A stretch of DNA of 58,653 nt from Herpetosiphonaceae bacterium (GTDB lineage Bacteria > Chloroflexota > Chloroflexia > Chloroflexales > Herpetosiphonaceae): NCBI GenBank assembly GCA_013538855.1, contig JABXJS010000227.1, positions 1 through 58,653 of the forward strand. Reading direction: 5' to 3'. The notes below the pieces were generated by a model. It had not been told where the DNA came from, did not search any database, and saw only the letters and a list, made by a program, of their open reading frames with translations. Made by a program: the position numbers and the translations under genes. This document shows, piece after piece, positions 16,353 through 24,924 of this stretch (positions within the stretch are counted from its first letter, which is position 1; every line of letters starts with the position of its first letter).

Positions 16353-18878
16353 ATGCACGCTCGGACCACCCAACAGCGCCTTGTGCTTACGCTAGCGCTG
16401 CTTATGCTCATCACCTGGCTGCCGCGAGTGAGCAGCCAGCCTGTAGCCGCCCAAGCGCGCCAGGCTGCGGGCACCTGTGCTAACGCAATCACCCGTGAGA
16501 CCTGGAAGATGGTCATCACCTACGATCTCCAAGACTCCGTCGCCGAAGGTGCGATCACAGCCGATGTAGAGCACCACGCCGCTGTGCAGGTTGTTTTTGA
16601 CACGCGCCAAGACTTTGTCGACAGCATCGAGTGGGAGCTGACCAGCATGACCGGCGACCTAAGCCTCAACGACCATGCTGAGCTGCACGACGAGTTTCCA
16701 TGGTGGACAGAGACCGTCGGGCAGGGCGAGCCGTCATACTTCGCTGGACGCCTAACGCTTGACCCTGTCGCCTGCACCTATGGAATGTGGGTCTACGGTG
16801 AAGTGATGGGCAACACAAACAACGATAACGGCACGGCAGAATGGCCCCAGCTAACCGTTTTGGACTTCACCATCTACAACCATCCTGTTGGCGAGGCCCC
16901 CGAGTTCTTCGAGGCGGAGGCGATTCCGCTATTTCTGGAGACGCCCGGCGGCGACCAGGACTTTACGCTGCCCTTCGACAACCACTCGACCAACGAAACC
17001 TACGGCTGGTACCACTACATCAAGGAAAATATCGGCGATCCGATCATGGCCTATGCGCAGGTAAGCTGGACTGTCGGCGGCATCAGTCAGCCGCCCACAG
17101 TCAGCGATGTAGTCTTTGAGCAGCAGTCAGTCAGCAATCCCAACCAGTGGATCAGCGTGCCGTCCGCAGGCACGTATGATGGCAACCTAGTGCAGATCAA
17201 GGCCACGCTGCACAATCCGCTAAGCAGCAACATCGCCGTGGAAGCGCGCTTCCTAGACAGCGCCACCGATCAACTGCTGCCAGATGGATCGCAGCAGCTG
17301 ATCTTACCGCCGCAGTCCACAACCACCACCACGCTGCTATGGGACACAAGCGATAAAGCGTGGCAGCCCGGCGGCAGCCCCAGTGCCCCAGCACCACACG
17401 CGCCCTACCGCATCAAGGTTCAGCTGCGCGCAGGCAACACCATCTATAGCCAGCAAACACGCCAGCTGAGCGTGCAGCCACGGCCGGTCATCCTCGTCCA
17501 TGGCCTCAACAGTAATCCAGAAACCTGGGCCAGCTATCCAAGCTTTCTCGCGGGCCTAAGCGCGCAGTGGAAGTCGTTCGCCATCGATACGCTGCGCACC
17601 GGCAACAGCCCCTGGCCACAGCAGTACAGCTACACGCTCAAAGAAAACGCCTATCTGCTCTTTAAGTACATCGAGCAGGTGCGCAAGCAAGAGAACGCTT
17701 GGCAAGTTGATATTGTGGCCCACTCGATGGGCGGTCTGATCTCGCGGCAGTACATCCACACCTTGATGCCGCTGGCGCGCATGGATAGCGAGACGCCTGT
17801 AGTGCGCAACCTGGTTATGCTTGGCACGCCCAACCAAGGCTCGGCCTGCGCCACAGCGCTGTACCTGCACAACTACCTTGAGGATATTCCGAACCTCAAC
17901 GCGCCGCGCGACTTAATGCCCAGCTCGGTCGCCACCTTCAACCAGCGCGTGACCAACGCGCGCGGCGTACACTTCTCGGTGAATTACGGTAACCTGATTC
18001 CATTTCCCTGCTCACCGCTGCCAAGTCAGCTGAGCGACGGCGTGGTCACAACCCAGAGCGCCCGCCACAGCTACACCGATGTGCAGAGCACCAGCAGCCA
18101 TCACCTGGCGATGACCAGCTCCGACAGCGACTTTAGCAGCTGGGTCGTTCCACACCTAACTGCGCCAGTCGCCACGCAAAAGCCGCAGCCGCAGGCCCTA
18201 AGCGCCCCAGCGGTAAGCGCAGCACTATCCGACACGATCCAGATCAGCCAGCTGCTAACCGATACCATCGCAGGTAACAGCAGTACAACCTTCAGCTTTA
18301 GCCTTGATGGCGTAGCCGGTGCCAGCCTGCAGCTGGTCGCGCCGCCGCAGGTGGCAGCAAGCTTGCTCGCACCAAGCGGCGAACAGGTCAGCACCCAAGA
18401 TGCCTATAGCCTGGACGCCCAACTTCCAGTGCGCGCCTTTGCTGTCAGCGCGCCCGAAGCAGGTATCTGGACACTCCAGCTCGAAAACATCGACGCTGAA
18501 GCTACGCCAGTCAGCCTGCTGATTGTCACCGCTGGCGACGCGCTGCTCGTTCAGCCGATCATCGGCACCCCTGAGCAGTCGCGCCCGCTTAGTGTTGTTG
18601 TTCAGCTGGCCGACAGCGGCACCCCCGTGCTCGGAGCCACTGTCATAGGCGAGCTGGTGCAGCCAAACGGCCAGAAAACGTCGCTTGAATTTCACGATGA
18701 CGGCACCGCAGGCGACAGCGTGGCGAACGATGGCAGCTACAGCGTGCTCATTGCGCCAACACTGGCGACCGGCGGCACAATCGTCGCGCACATCCAGACC
18801 AGCCAGGCGCAGCGGCTGCTCGTGGTCAGTCTGCCCGATATCAACTTCTCTGTTCAGTTGCCGTTTATCCGACGCTAG
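16353..18878 (+). CDS. Secreted lipase-like alpha/beta hydrolase
   Basis: Predicted exported hydrolase of 841 residues. A signal peptide (about residues 1-33) is followed by a long beta-rich N-terminal region. The alpha/beta-hydrolase core has an oxyanion-hole sequence ILVHGLNSNPETW near 380-390 and the nucleophile elbow AHSMGG with Ser458, as in triacylglycerol lipases and PGAP1-type enzymes. A histidine in SSHHLAM (about 582) is a candidate catalytic base. The C-terminal 200 residues contain a beta-sandwich with EFHDDGTAGDSVANDGSY, typical of a choice-of-anchor/VWA-associated fold. The last residues VQLPFIRR resemble the tail of the giant protein at 3930. GAGG at 16343-16346 supports the start. 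It probably acts on extracellular esters; substrate unknown. Confidence 0.85.
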   Translation: MHARTTQQRLVLTLALLMLITWLPRVSSQPVAAQARQAAGTCANAITRETWKMVITYDLQDSVAEGAITADVEHHAAVQVVFDTRQDFVDSIEWELTSMTGDLSLNDHAELHDEFPWWTETVGQGEPSYFAGRLTLDPVACTYGMWVYGEVMGNTNNDNGTAEWPQLTVLDFTIYNHPVGEAPEFFEAEAIPLFLETPGGDQDFTLPFDNHSTNETYGWYHYIKENIGDPIMAYAQVSWTVGGISQPPTVSDVVFEQQSVSNPNQWISVPSAGTYDGNLVQIKATLHNPLSSNIAVEARFLDSATDQLLPDGSQQLILPPQSTTTTTLLWDTSDKAWQPGGSPSAPAPHAPYRIKVQLRAGNTIYSQQTRQLSVQPRPVILVHGLNSNPETWASYPSFLAGLSAQWKSFAIDTLRTGNSPWPQQYSYTLKENAYLLFKYIEQVRKQENAWQVDIVAHSMGGLISRQYIHTLMPLARMDSETPVVRNLVMLGTPNQGSACATALYLHNYLEDIPNLNAPRDLMPSSVATFNQRVTNARGVHFSVNYGNLIPFPCSPLPSQLSDGVVTTQSARHSYTDVQSTSSHHLAMTSSDSDFSSWVVPHLTAPVATQKPQPQALSAPAVSAALSDTIQISQLLTDTIAGNSSTTFSFSLDGVAGASLQLVAPPQVAASLLAPSGEQVSTQDAYSLDAQLPVRAFAVSAPEAGIWTLQLENIDAEATPVSLLIVTAGDALLVQPIIGTPEQSRPLSVVVQLADSGTPVLGATVIGELVQPNGQKTSLEFHDDGTAGDSVANDGSYSVLIAPTLATGGTIVAHIQTSQAQRLLVVSLPDINFSVQLPFIRR

Positions 18879-18931
18879 CAGCAGCAACGCGCAGAAAGCA
18901 ACAGCTGCAGCGGAAGCTCGAGCCGATGGCT

Positions 18932-18973
18932 AAAAAACAGCGCCGCCGCCTTGTTGAGAACAAGGCGGCGGCG
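18932..18973 (-). terminator. Intrinsic terminator between convergent genes
   Basis: A perfect 15-base-pair stem (18941-18955 with 18959-18973) has a GAG loop. Read on the minus strand it is followed by CTG and six Ts (18937-18932), ideal for ending the amine oxidase operon. It may also stop transcripts from the lipase on the plus strand. Confidence 0.9.
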
Positions 18974-18989
18974 TGCGCGCAGCTACACG

Positions 18990-20195
18990 CTAGCGCTGCT
19001 GGGCGGCGAAGGCATCGCGGGGAACGAGCAGATAGCTGTTCCAGTGCGACGACATATACGGGTCGTCCTCGTCGCGGGTGAGGTGATGGAACGAGAGGCC
19101 ATACCAGAGCACCGGGTCGGTGATGGTCTGATCATTGACAAAATCCGACACATCATCGCCACAGCCGCCACTGGTGGGGTTGTGGGTGGCCCATAGCTCG
19201 CAGGGGTTGTACTGCGTCACATACAGGTCGTTCTGTGTCCATGGCTCATTGGTGTTGCGGAAGTTGTGGTAGTTATCAGGAATAAGCTCGTAGGAGCGCT
19301 GATGGCCATCGCTGTTGAGGGCCGCCGTATTCTTGACGCGCCAGGAGCGGAAGGTGGTCGGCGAGACCTGCACTTTCTGCTCGCTCAGCATCGTGGACTG
19401 CACAAGCTGGCGCTGCTCGGTCTGATTGCCGCTGAACTCGATCTGCTCGACAACGTTGTTGCTGATGCCGTTGATATCGAAGTCTAGCCGCCAGTAGTAG
19501 TTATGCATATGCGACGTGCCATAGGGCTGGCCAGAGCTAAGCGTGCAGCGCTGCTGGCCGTCGATGCGCCAGCCGTGCTGCGGGTTGCTGGTGCACATCT
19601 GGAGCTGGCCGGTAGCGCCCACCGCTGGCTCGATGGTGCCATCGTCGTAGAAGAGCCAGTGGTTGATATAGTTGTAGGCCCCGATATGCGAGACGCTGAA
19701 CACCTGCAGGGCGCTGGCCTGCTTTTGGGTATCGTAGTACTTGTAGCCATAGCCAACGGGCACAATCGTCTTACAGATGATATTGCGGCCGTTGTTCTGC
19801 AGCAGCACGCCGCCAGGGCAGTCGGCAGGCGTCATATTGTTGAGATGCGAGTCGCCCAGGCCATAGTCCGACAGGTCGTGGAAGCGCGGAGTGCCAGGAT
19901 CGTAGGGCACGAAGATCTGGGCCAGATTGGCCTGGCTCAGCACAAAGACGGCCTCGCCAGCAGGCGACGTGTACTTGATCGAGCGCAGCACCACGCCCTC
20001 GCGGAAGCGCTCCTCCCAGCACATCGTCCAGCGTGCGCCGTTGGGCAGGCGCTCGTTGATGGTGAAGGCGGCGCTGGCGCAGGGCAGGCGATCAGTGGCA
20101 GCAGCAGGCGTGGCCATGGTGCGGCTGATCAAGGCGACGGCGACGAGGCCCAGCGCCACAAGCAAGCCAGGCATGAGCATTCGAAGTTTGCGCAT
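18990..20195 (-). CDS. Short copper amine oxidase-like catalytic-domain protein
   Basis: Predicted exported protein of 401 residues matching the C-terminal catalytic domain of copper amine oxidases, which oxidise primary amines to aldehydes, ammonia and peroxide using copper and a self-made topaquinone. Visible landmarks are a catalytic-base region HDLSDYG with D107; HMHNYYWRLD, matching the HxH copper pair, as H229 and H231; and FHHLTRDEDDPYM, matching the third copper histidine, as H371. The topaquinone site reads HIGAYNY: Tyr174 is present, but the consensus T-x-x-N-Y-D/E has H and A in place of T and N, and N after the Tyr. Length is well below the usual 600-700 because the N2/N3 domains are absent; a likely counterpart is encoded directly upstream, 9 bases away. 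An N-terminal hydrophobic segment suggests export. Confidence 0.8.
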   Translation of the reverse strand: MRKLRMLMPGLLVALGLVAVALISRTMATPAAATDRLPCASAAFTINERLPNGARWTMCWEERFREGVVLRSIKYTSPAGEAVFVLSQANLAQIFVPYDPGTPRFHDLSDYGLGDSHLNNMTPADCPGGVLLQNNGRNIICKTIVPVGYGYKYYDTQKQASALQVFSVSHIGAYNYINHWLFYDDGTIEPAVGATGQLQMCTSNPQHGWRIDGQQRCTLSSGQPYGTSHMHNYYWRLDFDINGISNNVVEQIEFSGNQTEQRQLVQSTMLSEQKVQVSPTTFRSWRVKNTAALNSDGHQRSYELIPDNYHNFRNTNEPWTQNDLYVTQYNPCELWATHNPTSGGCGDDVSDFVNDQTITDPVLWYGLSFHHLTRDEDDPYMSSHWNSYLLVPRDAFAAQQR

Positions 20196-20204
20196 AGCGG
20201 TACC

Positions 20205-20978
20205 TCAGTTATTCAGGCTGACAAACAGACCAGTTGACAGATCGACGATGGGCGTGATCGAGACCATCTCGCCGCTCGGCGTGGAGAAGAGCAGCTGGGC
20301 GCAGCGGTGGCTGCCGCAGCTCGCTGCGCGCACAAGCGGGCTGGAGCTCGGGTCGGTCAGCTGAATAAAGCCAGCGACCTCCACCTGGCTCGCATCTTTG
20401 AGATTGGTGCCAGTCAGCCGCGCAAACTCCTGGCTCAGCGTCTTGCCTGCCTGGGGATGCGTCATGACGATCTGCACCGCACGGTCGATCTCGTTCTGGG
20501 TCAGCGGGGGCTGCGCGCCGCGGGCGAAGTCGCTGCTATCGATCTTGCCGGTGGCCAGGTTGACCACATTCAAGATGACGCCATCGCGGCGGTAGTCGTA
20601 GAGGTACACATCGGCGCGGCGCTCCCACGCGCCGCGGGCGTAGGTGGCCTTGGACTCCTCGTGGCGCTCGGCAAACAGCAGCTCGAGCTGCTGATCGGCG
20701 GGCACGGCGGGATTATCCTTGGCGCTAACGCGCTGGCTGCCCAGGTACTTAAGGGCGATGCTAGCGGCCGTCTTCTGTTCATCGGTCGAGAGCGGCTCGG
20801 TGCCAGTGCGTCCCTTCGCGGGAGCAGCGACCACACCAACCGCCTGTTCGGGCATAAGGAGCTCCTGCTGAGCCTGCGCCGAGCGATCCGTCGGCAGCCA
20901 GCGCATAATTGCAAATGCAGCCAGCATGCCCAGCGCCACCAGCGCCACGTTCTTCAGCACAACCTGCGTTGAACGCAT
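20205..20978 (-). CDS. Exported protein, probable amine oxidase N-domain
   Basis: Predicted exported or membrane-anchored protein of 257 residues with one N-terminal hydrophobic segment. The start at 20978 is set by an upstream GGAGG. The middle (DVYLYDYRRDGVILNVVNLATGKI, shown here in short form: a strand-rich stretch ending NLATGKID) and the following PLTQNEIDRAVQIVMTHPQA resemble the small alpha/beta N2/N3 domains that precede the copper amine oxidase catalytic domain. The gene ends 9 bases before the catalytic-domain gene on the same strand. I infer that the two products work together as a split enzyme; a free PepSY-like inhibitor or chaperone is the alternative. No catalytic residues are recognised in this protein itself. 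Confidence 0.6.
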   Translation of the reverse strand: MRSTQVVLKNVALVALGMLAAFAIMRWLPTDRSAQAQQELLMPEQAVGVVAAPAKGRTGTEPLSTDEQKTAASIALKYLGSQRVSAKDNPAVPADQQLELLFAERHEESKATYARGAWERRADVYLYDYRRDGVILNVVNLATGKIDSSDFARGAQPPLTQNEIDRAVQIVMTHPQAGKTLSQEFARLTGTNLKDASQVEVAGFIQLTDPSSSPLVRAASCGSHRCAQLLFSTPSGEMVSITPIVDLSTGLFVSLNN

Positions 20979-21003
20979 ACCGCCTCCTTCCACAGAGCGT
21001 GAA

Positions 21004-21768
21004 CTAAGATGATGAAGCCAACACCGCCAGATGCTCGCCGGGCTGCAGCAGATGCACGCGCTCTGCGAGGCCGCGCTGGGCGGCAGCGTGCAGCAAGCGC
21101 TGCGGCGGCTCGTCCATTGGCTCGCGCGAGAGCCGAAACACGCCCCAGTGAATGGGGATCATGCAGCGTGCCTGCAGCTGCTCAAGCGCTACAAGCGCAT
21201 CCTCGGGGCTAAGGTGGTTAACCCGGAAGGCATCAGGGTTGTAGGCTCCAATCGGGATTAGGGCCAGATCGATCTGCCAGCGCGTGCCAACCTGTGGGTA
21301 CTCACGGCACGCGCCTGTATCGCCAGCAAAAAAGACCGTTGCCTCCGCCGTCTCCAGCATATAGCCAGCGTAGCCAGTGCGGCGGCTCCACGGCAAGCGC
21401 CCCGGCCAGTGTGCGGCGGGGGTGGCGGTGATCGTGACACCGTTGAGCGCCAGCGACTGCCACCAGTCCAGTGTATGAATGGTTTCAAAGCCCAGACGAC
21501 GGACAAATGGCACCGTGTAGGGCTGCACCACGACCGGCGTGCGGAGATCAAGCTGCCGCAGGCTGGCCGTATCCAGGTGGTCGTAGTGGGCGTGTGATAG
21601 CAAGATCGCGCTGAGCGGCCGTAGCGTAGCAGGCGTAGCTGGGAACGGTCGATAGCGCCGACCGAGCACGCCGAGGATGCGCCCAAAGATCGGGTCGGTC
21701 AAAAAGCGCTGCCCACCTAGCTCGATCAAATTCGTCGCATGGCCTAAGTACGTGACCCGGTTAGGCAT
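21004..21768 (-). CDS. Metallo-beta-lactamase-fold hydrolase
   Basis: Predicted cytoplasmic hydrolase of 254 residues in the metallo-beta-lactamase superfamily, closest by eye to the NAPE-PLD/UlaG-like group. The zinc motif HxHxDH is complete (H59, H61, D63, H64), followed by FFAGDTG and a late IPIHWGVF histidine. The start ATG 21768 is preferred because it lies inside the end of the aminopeptidase gene with an 8-base overlap, implying translational coupling. The next gene downstream begins 25 bases later. The substrate cannot be read from the sequence; phosphodiesters or lactones are typical for relatives. Confidence 0.85.
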   Translation of the reverse strand: MPNRVTYLGHATNLIELGGQRFLTDPIFGRILGVLGRRYRPFPATPATLRPLSAILLSHAHYDHLDTASLRQLDLRTPVVVQPYTVPFVRRLGFETIHTLDWWQSLALNGVTITATPAAHWPGRLPWSRRTGYAGYMLETAEATVFFAGDTGACREYPQVGTRWQIDLALIPIGAYNPDAFRVNHLSPEDALVALEQLQARCMIPIHWGVFRLSREPMDEPPQRLLHAAAQRGLAERVHLLQPGEHLAVLASSS

Positions 21769-22867
21769 TGACGAAGACGCCGTCTTTGGCAAACAGCTCG
21801 CCATCGACGTAGACCTCGCCGCCCTGGCGCAGATCGCAGACCATATCCCAGTGCAGGGCGGACTTGTTCAGACCGCCGGTCTCTGGGTAGGATGCGCCAA
21901 GCGCCATGTGCACCGTGCCGCCCATCTTCTCATCGAACAGAATATTCTTGGTGTAGTTGCGCACGTTGGGATTGTTGCCAAAAGCAAACTCGCCGAGACG
22001 CCGTGCGCCATCGTCGAGATTGAGCATCTGGTCGAGATACTCCTGGCCGGAGGCGGCGGTGGCCTGCACAACCACGCCATCTTCAAATGTCAGGCGCACA
22101 TCCTCAACCTGGCGGCCGTTCATCACCGCTGGGAAGGAGAAACGCACCGTGCCGTTGACCTTCGTCTCTTCTGGCCCCGTGAAGAACTCACCATCAGGGA
22201 AGTTGGAGTCGCCGGCGCAGTTGATGAAGGTGCGCCCAGCGATGCCCAGCGTCAGGTCAGTGCCATCGCCAAGCAGGCGAATCTCGCGCTTGCCGACCAG
22301 ATAGTCCACGAGGCGCTGCTGCTGCTGGGACAGCTTCTGCCACTCGGCAACCGGGTCCGCAGCGTCGAGGAAGCAGGCCCCATACACAAAGTCGCTGAAG
22401 TCCTCCAGGCTCATGTTCGCATCCTGGGCAAAGGCGTTGGTGGGGAAGAGCGTCACGCACCAGCGCATATCGCCGCGTGCCGAGCGATCCAGCATTGTGG
22501 ACAGCAGCTCGCGGCGGGCGCGCTTCGCGATCGCCTGGCGGGCTGGATCAATGCCGGATAGCTCACGTGTGTTGGTGGCTGCATCGATCGAGATGCGCAC
22601 GTCGGCCTGCTCCATCACCAGGCGATCCAACGGCGAGACCCAGCTCAGCTGCTCATCGGAGCCGTAGCGCATGCGCGTGCGGTCCACGCCTGGCAGCGTA
22701 ATGCTGGAAACAGGATGCGCACCGGCCTGCAGAATGGCGCGATACAGCTCCACAACCAGCGGCGTCGCCGCCGGCTGCGTCGTAATCGCCACAAATTCGC
22801 CTGGCTTAATCTTGAGCGAGTAGTTCACCAGGGTGTCAGCCAACTTTGCAACACGCGGATCGGACAT
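21761..22867 (-). CDS. M29-family (thermophilic type) aminopeptidase
   Basis: Predicted cytoplasmic metallo-aminopeptidase of 368 residues, the usual length for family M29 (AmpS, aminopeptidase T). It has the family's start (KLADTLVNYSLKIKPGE), an internal NFPDGEFFTGPEE segment carrying metal-ligand glutamates, and a terminal SALHWDMVCDLR with metal-binding His and Asp. It should remove N-terminal residues from peptides. GGAG precedes the ATG. It is the first gene of a compact minus-strand set that continues with the MBL hydrolase and the amine oxidase pair. It may be transcribed separately from pepF, whose terminator lies between them. Confidence 0.9.
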   Translation of the reverse strand: MSDPRVAKLADTLVNYSLKIKPGEFVAITTQPAATPLVVELYRAILQAGAHPVSSITLPGVDRTRMRYGSDEQLSWVSPLDRLVMEQADVRISIDAATNTRELSGIDPARQAIAKRARRELLSTMLDRSARGDMRWCVTLFPTNAFAQDANMSLEDFSDFVYGACFLDAADPVAEWQKLSQQQQRLVDYLVGKREIRLLGDGTDLTLGIAGRTFINCAGDSNFPDGEFFTGPEETKVNGTVRFSFPAVMNGRQVEDVRLTFEDGVVVQATAASGQEYLDQMLNLDDGARRLGEFAFGNNPNVRNYTKNILFDEKMGGTVHMALGASYPETGGLNKSALHWDMVCDLRQGGEVYVDGELFAKDGVFVNA

Positions 22868-22899
22868 GGCAACTCCTTAAAATGACACTGAGTAGATGC

Positions 22900-22933
22900 A
22901 AAAAAGACCAGCGGCTCGCACGGGAGCCGCTGG
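22900..22933 (-). terminator. Intrinsic terminator of pepF
   Basis: A perfect 10-base-pair stem (22908-22917 with 22924-22933) and 6-base loop, followed on the minus strand by TC and six Ts (22905-22900). It lies 8 bases past the pepF stop codon. Confidence 0.9.
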
Positions 22934-22940
22934 CACAGGA

Positions 22941-24749
22941 CTAGTCCATCATTGATTCCAGCTCGTCGAGCCAGTGGGCAAACATATCCATGGCTCGCTG
23001 CACTGGCTGCGGCGTGGTCATATCGACGCCAGCGCCCTGCAGCAGCTCAATCGACGACTTCGACGAGCCGCTGCGCAGGAACTGCACATAGTCGGCGGCC
23101 GCCCCCTCGCCCTCGCGCTTGATGCGATCGGTCAGCGCCAGCGCGGCGGAGATGCCGGTGGCGTACTGGTACACATAGAAGGCGCGGTAGAAGTGCGGGA
23201 TGCGCGCCCACTCGATGTCTAGGTCGCGATCGATCACCAGCTCTGGTCCGTAGTAGGCCTTGACCAGGCTAAGATACAGCTCGCTCAGGCTGTCGGCGGT
23301 GAGCGCCTGACCAGCCTCAACGCGGCGGTGGGCCTCCAGCTCGAACTCGGCAAACAATGTCTGGCGGAACAAGGTTGTGCGAATATCGTTCAGCTGCTGT
23401 GTGACAATCTGGAAGCGCAGGGCCGGGTTATCGGAGGTTTTGAGCAGGTGCTCGGCGAGCAGCGCCTCGTTGAGCGTCGAGGCGACCTCGGCTACAAACA
23501 GCGTGTAGTGGCCGTAGGCGTAGGGCTGCGTCGTGCGCGTAAAGTGCGAGTGCATGGCATGGCCCAGCTCGTGGGCCAGCGTGAACATGCTGTCGAGCGA
23601 GTCCTGGTAGTTCAGCAGGACAAACGGCGGCGAGGTATAGGCACCGCCCGAGTAGGCCCCAGAGCGCTTGCCCTGGTTCTCGTACTTGTCGATCCAGCGC
23701 GACTCCAGGCCGTTGCCCAGCATGTGCCCGTACTCTGCGCCAAGCGGCGCGACGCTCTCCAGCACCAGCGAGGCCGCATCGTCGAAGGCGAAGCGCAGCG
23801 GCGGCTGGTTGGTCAGCGGCGTATACAGATCGTAGGTGTGCAGCTCATCGAGGTTGAGCAGGCGCTTGCGCAGCCGCAGGTAGCGATGCATCTTATCGGC
23901 GTTCGCGCGCACGGTGGCGACCAAGTTCTCGTACACCGACAGCGGAATCTCGTTGGGCTTGAGCGCTGCCTCGAGCGCCGACTCATAGTTGTGCACACGG
24001 GCAGAGAAGATATCGCCGCGCACGCTTGCCGCATAGGTCGCCGCCAGCGTATTGCGGTACTGCTTATAGGTCGAGTGCAGGTTTTCGAACGCCTGCTTGC
24101 GCACGCTGCGGTCAGCGCTCTCCAGCAAGCTCGAGTAGCGCGCCTGCGTCAGATCGATCTGCTGGCCGCTGGCATCAACAACGCTTGGAAACTTCAGATC
24201 GGCGTCGTTGAAGGTGTTGAAGATGGAGCTTGCGCCACGGCGCACGTCCGCAGTCTGCGCCAGCACCGCCTCGACCTCGGCCGAGCGAATGTGTGGGCGC
24301 ATGCGAATCAGGTCATCGATCACCCGATGATAGACCTGGAGCTGTGCATCCTCGGCCAGATAGCCCTTGAGCTGCTCGTCGGTGAGCGTCAGCAGCTCTG
24401 GATCGATCCAGGCTGTCGCGGCCCCAACCTTGGCGCTGAGCGAGCTAGCGCGCTCCTCAAGCGCCTGATAGTGGGTGTTGGTCGTATCTTCGTCGCCGCG
24501 CAGATAGCCATATACCATCACCTGCTCGGTGAGCATCCAGATGCGATCTTGCAGCTGAAGCACCTTGAGCAGCGCCTGCGGGCCGGTGCTCAGCGTCCCC
24601 TGCAGAGCCTGGATCTCTGGCAGCAGCTGGGTGATCTGCGCGAAGTCGGCCTCCCACGCTGCTTCATCAGCATAGAGCACCGATAGATCCCAGGTATCTT
24701 CCACGGCTATCGAGTCACGGCTAGCCAGTGGCTTGGTTAAAGTTGTCAT
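22941..24749 (-). CDS. pepF: Oligoendopeptidase F (M3 family)
   Basis: Predicted cytoplasmic zinc oligopeptidase of 602 residues, normal for PepF. The active site HELGHAMH places zinc ligands at H393 and H397 with catalytic E394. A downstream EVASTLNEALL supplies the third ligand glutamate, and a YQYATGISAA segment near the C-terminus matches the family. It should degrade short peptides, a role that fits the aminopeptidase downstream. The start at 24749 is chosen over an upstream in-frame start because GGAG precedes it at six bases and the protein then begins like other PepF proteins. An extended -10 promoter lies at 24785-24793. Confidence 0.95.
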   Translation of the reverse strand: MTTLTKPLASRDSIAVEDTWDLSVLYADEAAWEADFAQITQLLPEIQALQGTLSTGPQALLKVLQLQDRIWMLTEQVMVYGYLRGDEDTTNTHYQALEERASSLSAKVGAATAWIDPELLTLTDEQLKGYLAEDAQLQVYHRVIDDLIRMRPHIRSAEVEAVLAQTADVRRGASSIFNTFNDADLKFPSVVDASGQQIDLTQARYSSLLESADRSVRKQAFENLHSTYKQYRNTLAATYAASVRGDIFSARVHNYESALEAALKPNEIPLSVYENLVATVRANADKMHRYLRLRKRLLNLDELHTYDLYTPLTNQPPLRFAFDDAASLVLESVAPLGAEYGHMLGNGLESRWIDKYENQGKRSGAYSGGAYTSPPFVLLNYQDSLDSMFTLAHELGHAMHSHFTRTTQPYAYGHYTLFVAEVASTLNEALLAEHLLKTSDNPALRFQIVTQQLNDIRTTLFRQTLFAEFELEAHRRVEAGQALTADSLSELYLSLVKAYYGPELVIDRDLDIEWARIPHFYRAFYVYQYATGISAALALTDRIKREGEGAAADYVQFLRSGSSKSSIELLQGAGVDMTTPQPVQRAMDMFAHWLDELESMMD

Positions 24750-24784
24750 CAGTTTCTCCGCTGGTGTGGAATGATCGTTTTTCA

Positions 24785-24793
24785 ATTGTAGCA
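24785..24793 (-). promoter_or_regulatory. Extended -10 promoter of pepF
   Basis: On the minus strand the bases read TGC-TACAAT (24793-24785), matching the extended -10 pattern seen before other operons in this window. No clear -35 is present. Confidence 0.45.
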
Positions 24794-24867
24794 TATATCA
24801 ATATAGATATGGACCAGCCGCTGCAAAACTGCTAGAGAACTGCTAATCGACGGCGCGCAATCCGGCG

Positions 24868-24873
24868 TATACT
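24868..24873 (+). promoter_or_regulatory. -10 element of ABC operon
   Basis: TATACT lies 52 bases before the ATP-binding protein start. The -35 is not convincing. The pepF promoter points the other way in the same 175-base gap. Confidence 0.35.
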
Positions 24874-24924
24874 AGATAGAAACCACCAAACCGCATCCAC
24901 CATCAACCATCTGAGGAACCCGGC

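Noticed and set aside
23328-24686. Plus-strand frame of 452 codons inside pepF
   Set aside because: It is entirely antisense to oligoendopeptidase F, whose motifs are complete; open antisense frames are common at this GC content.
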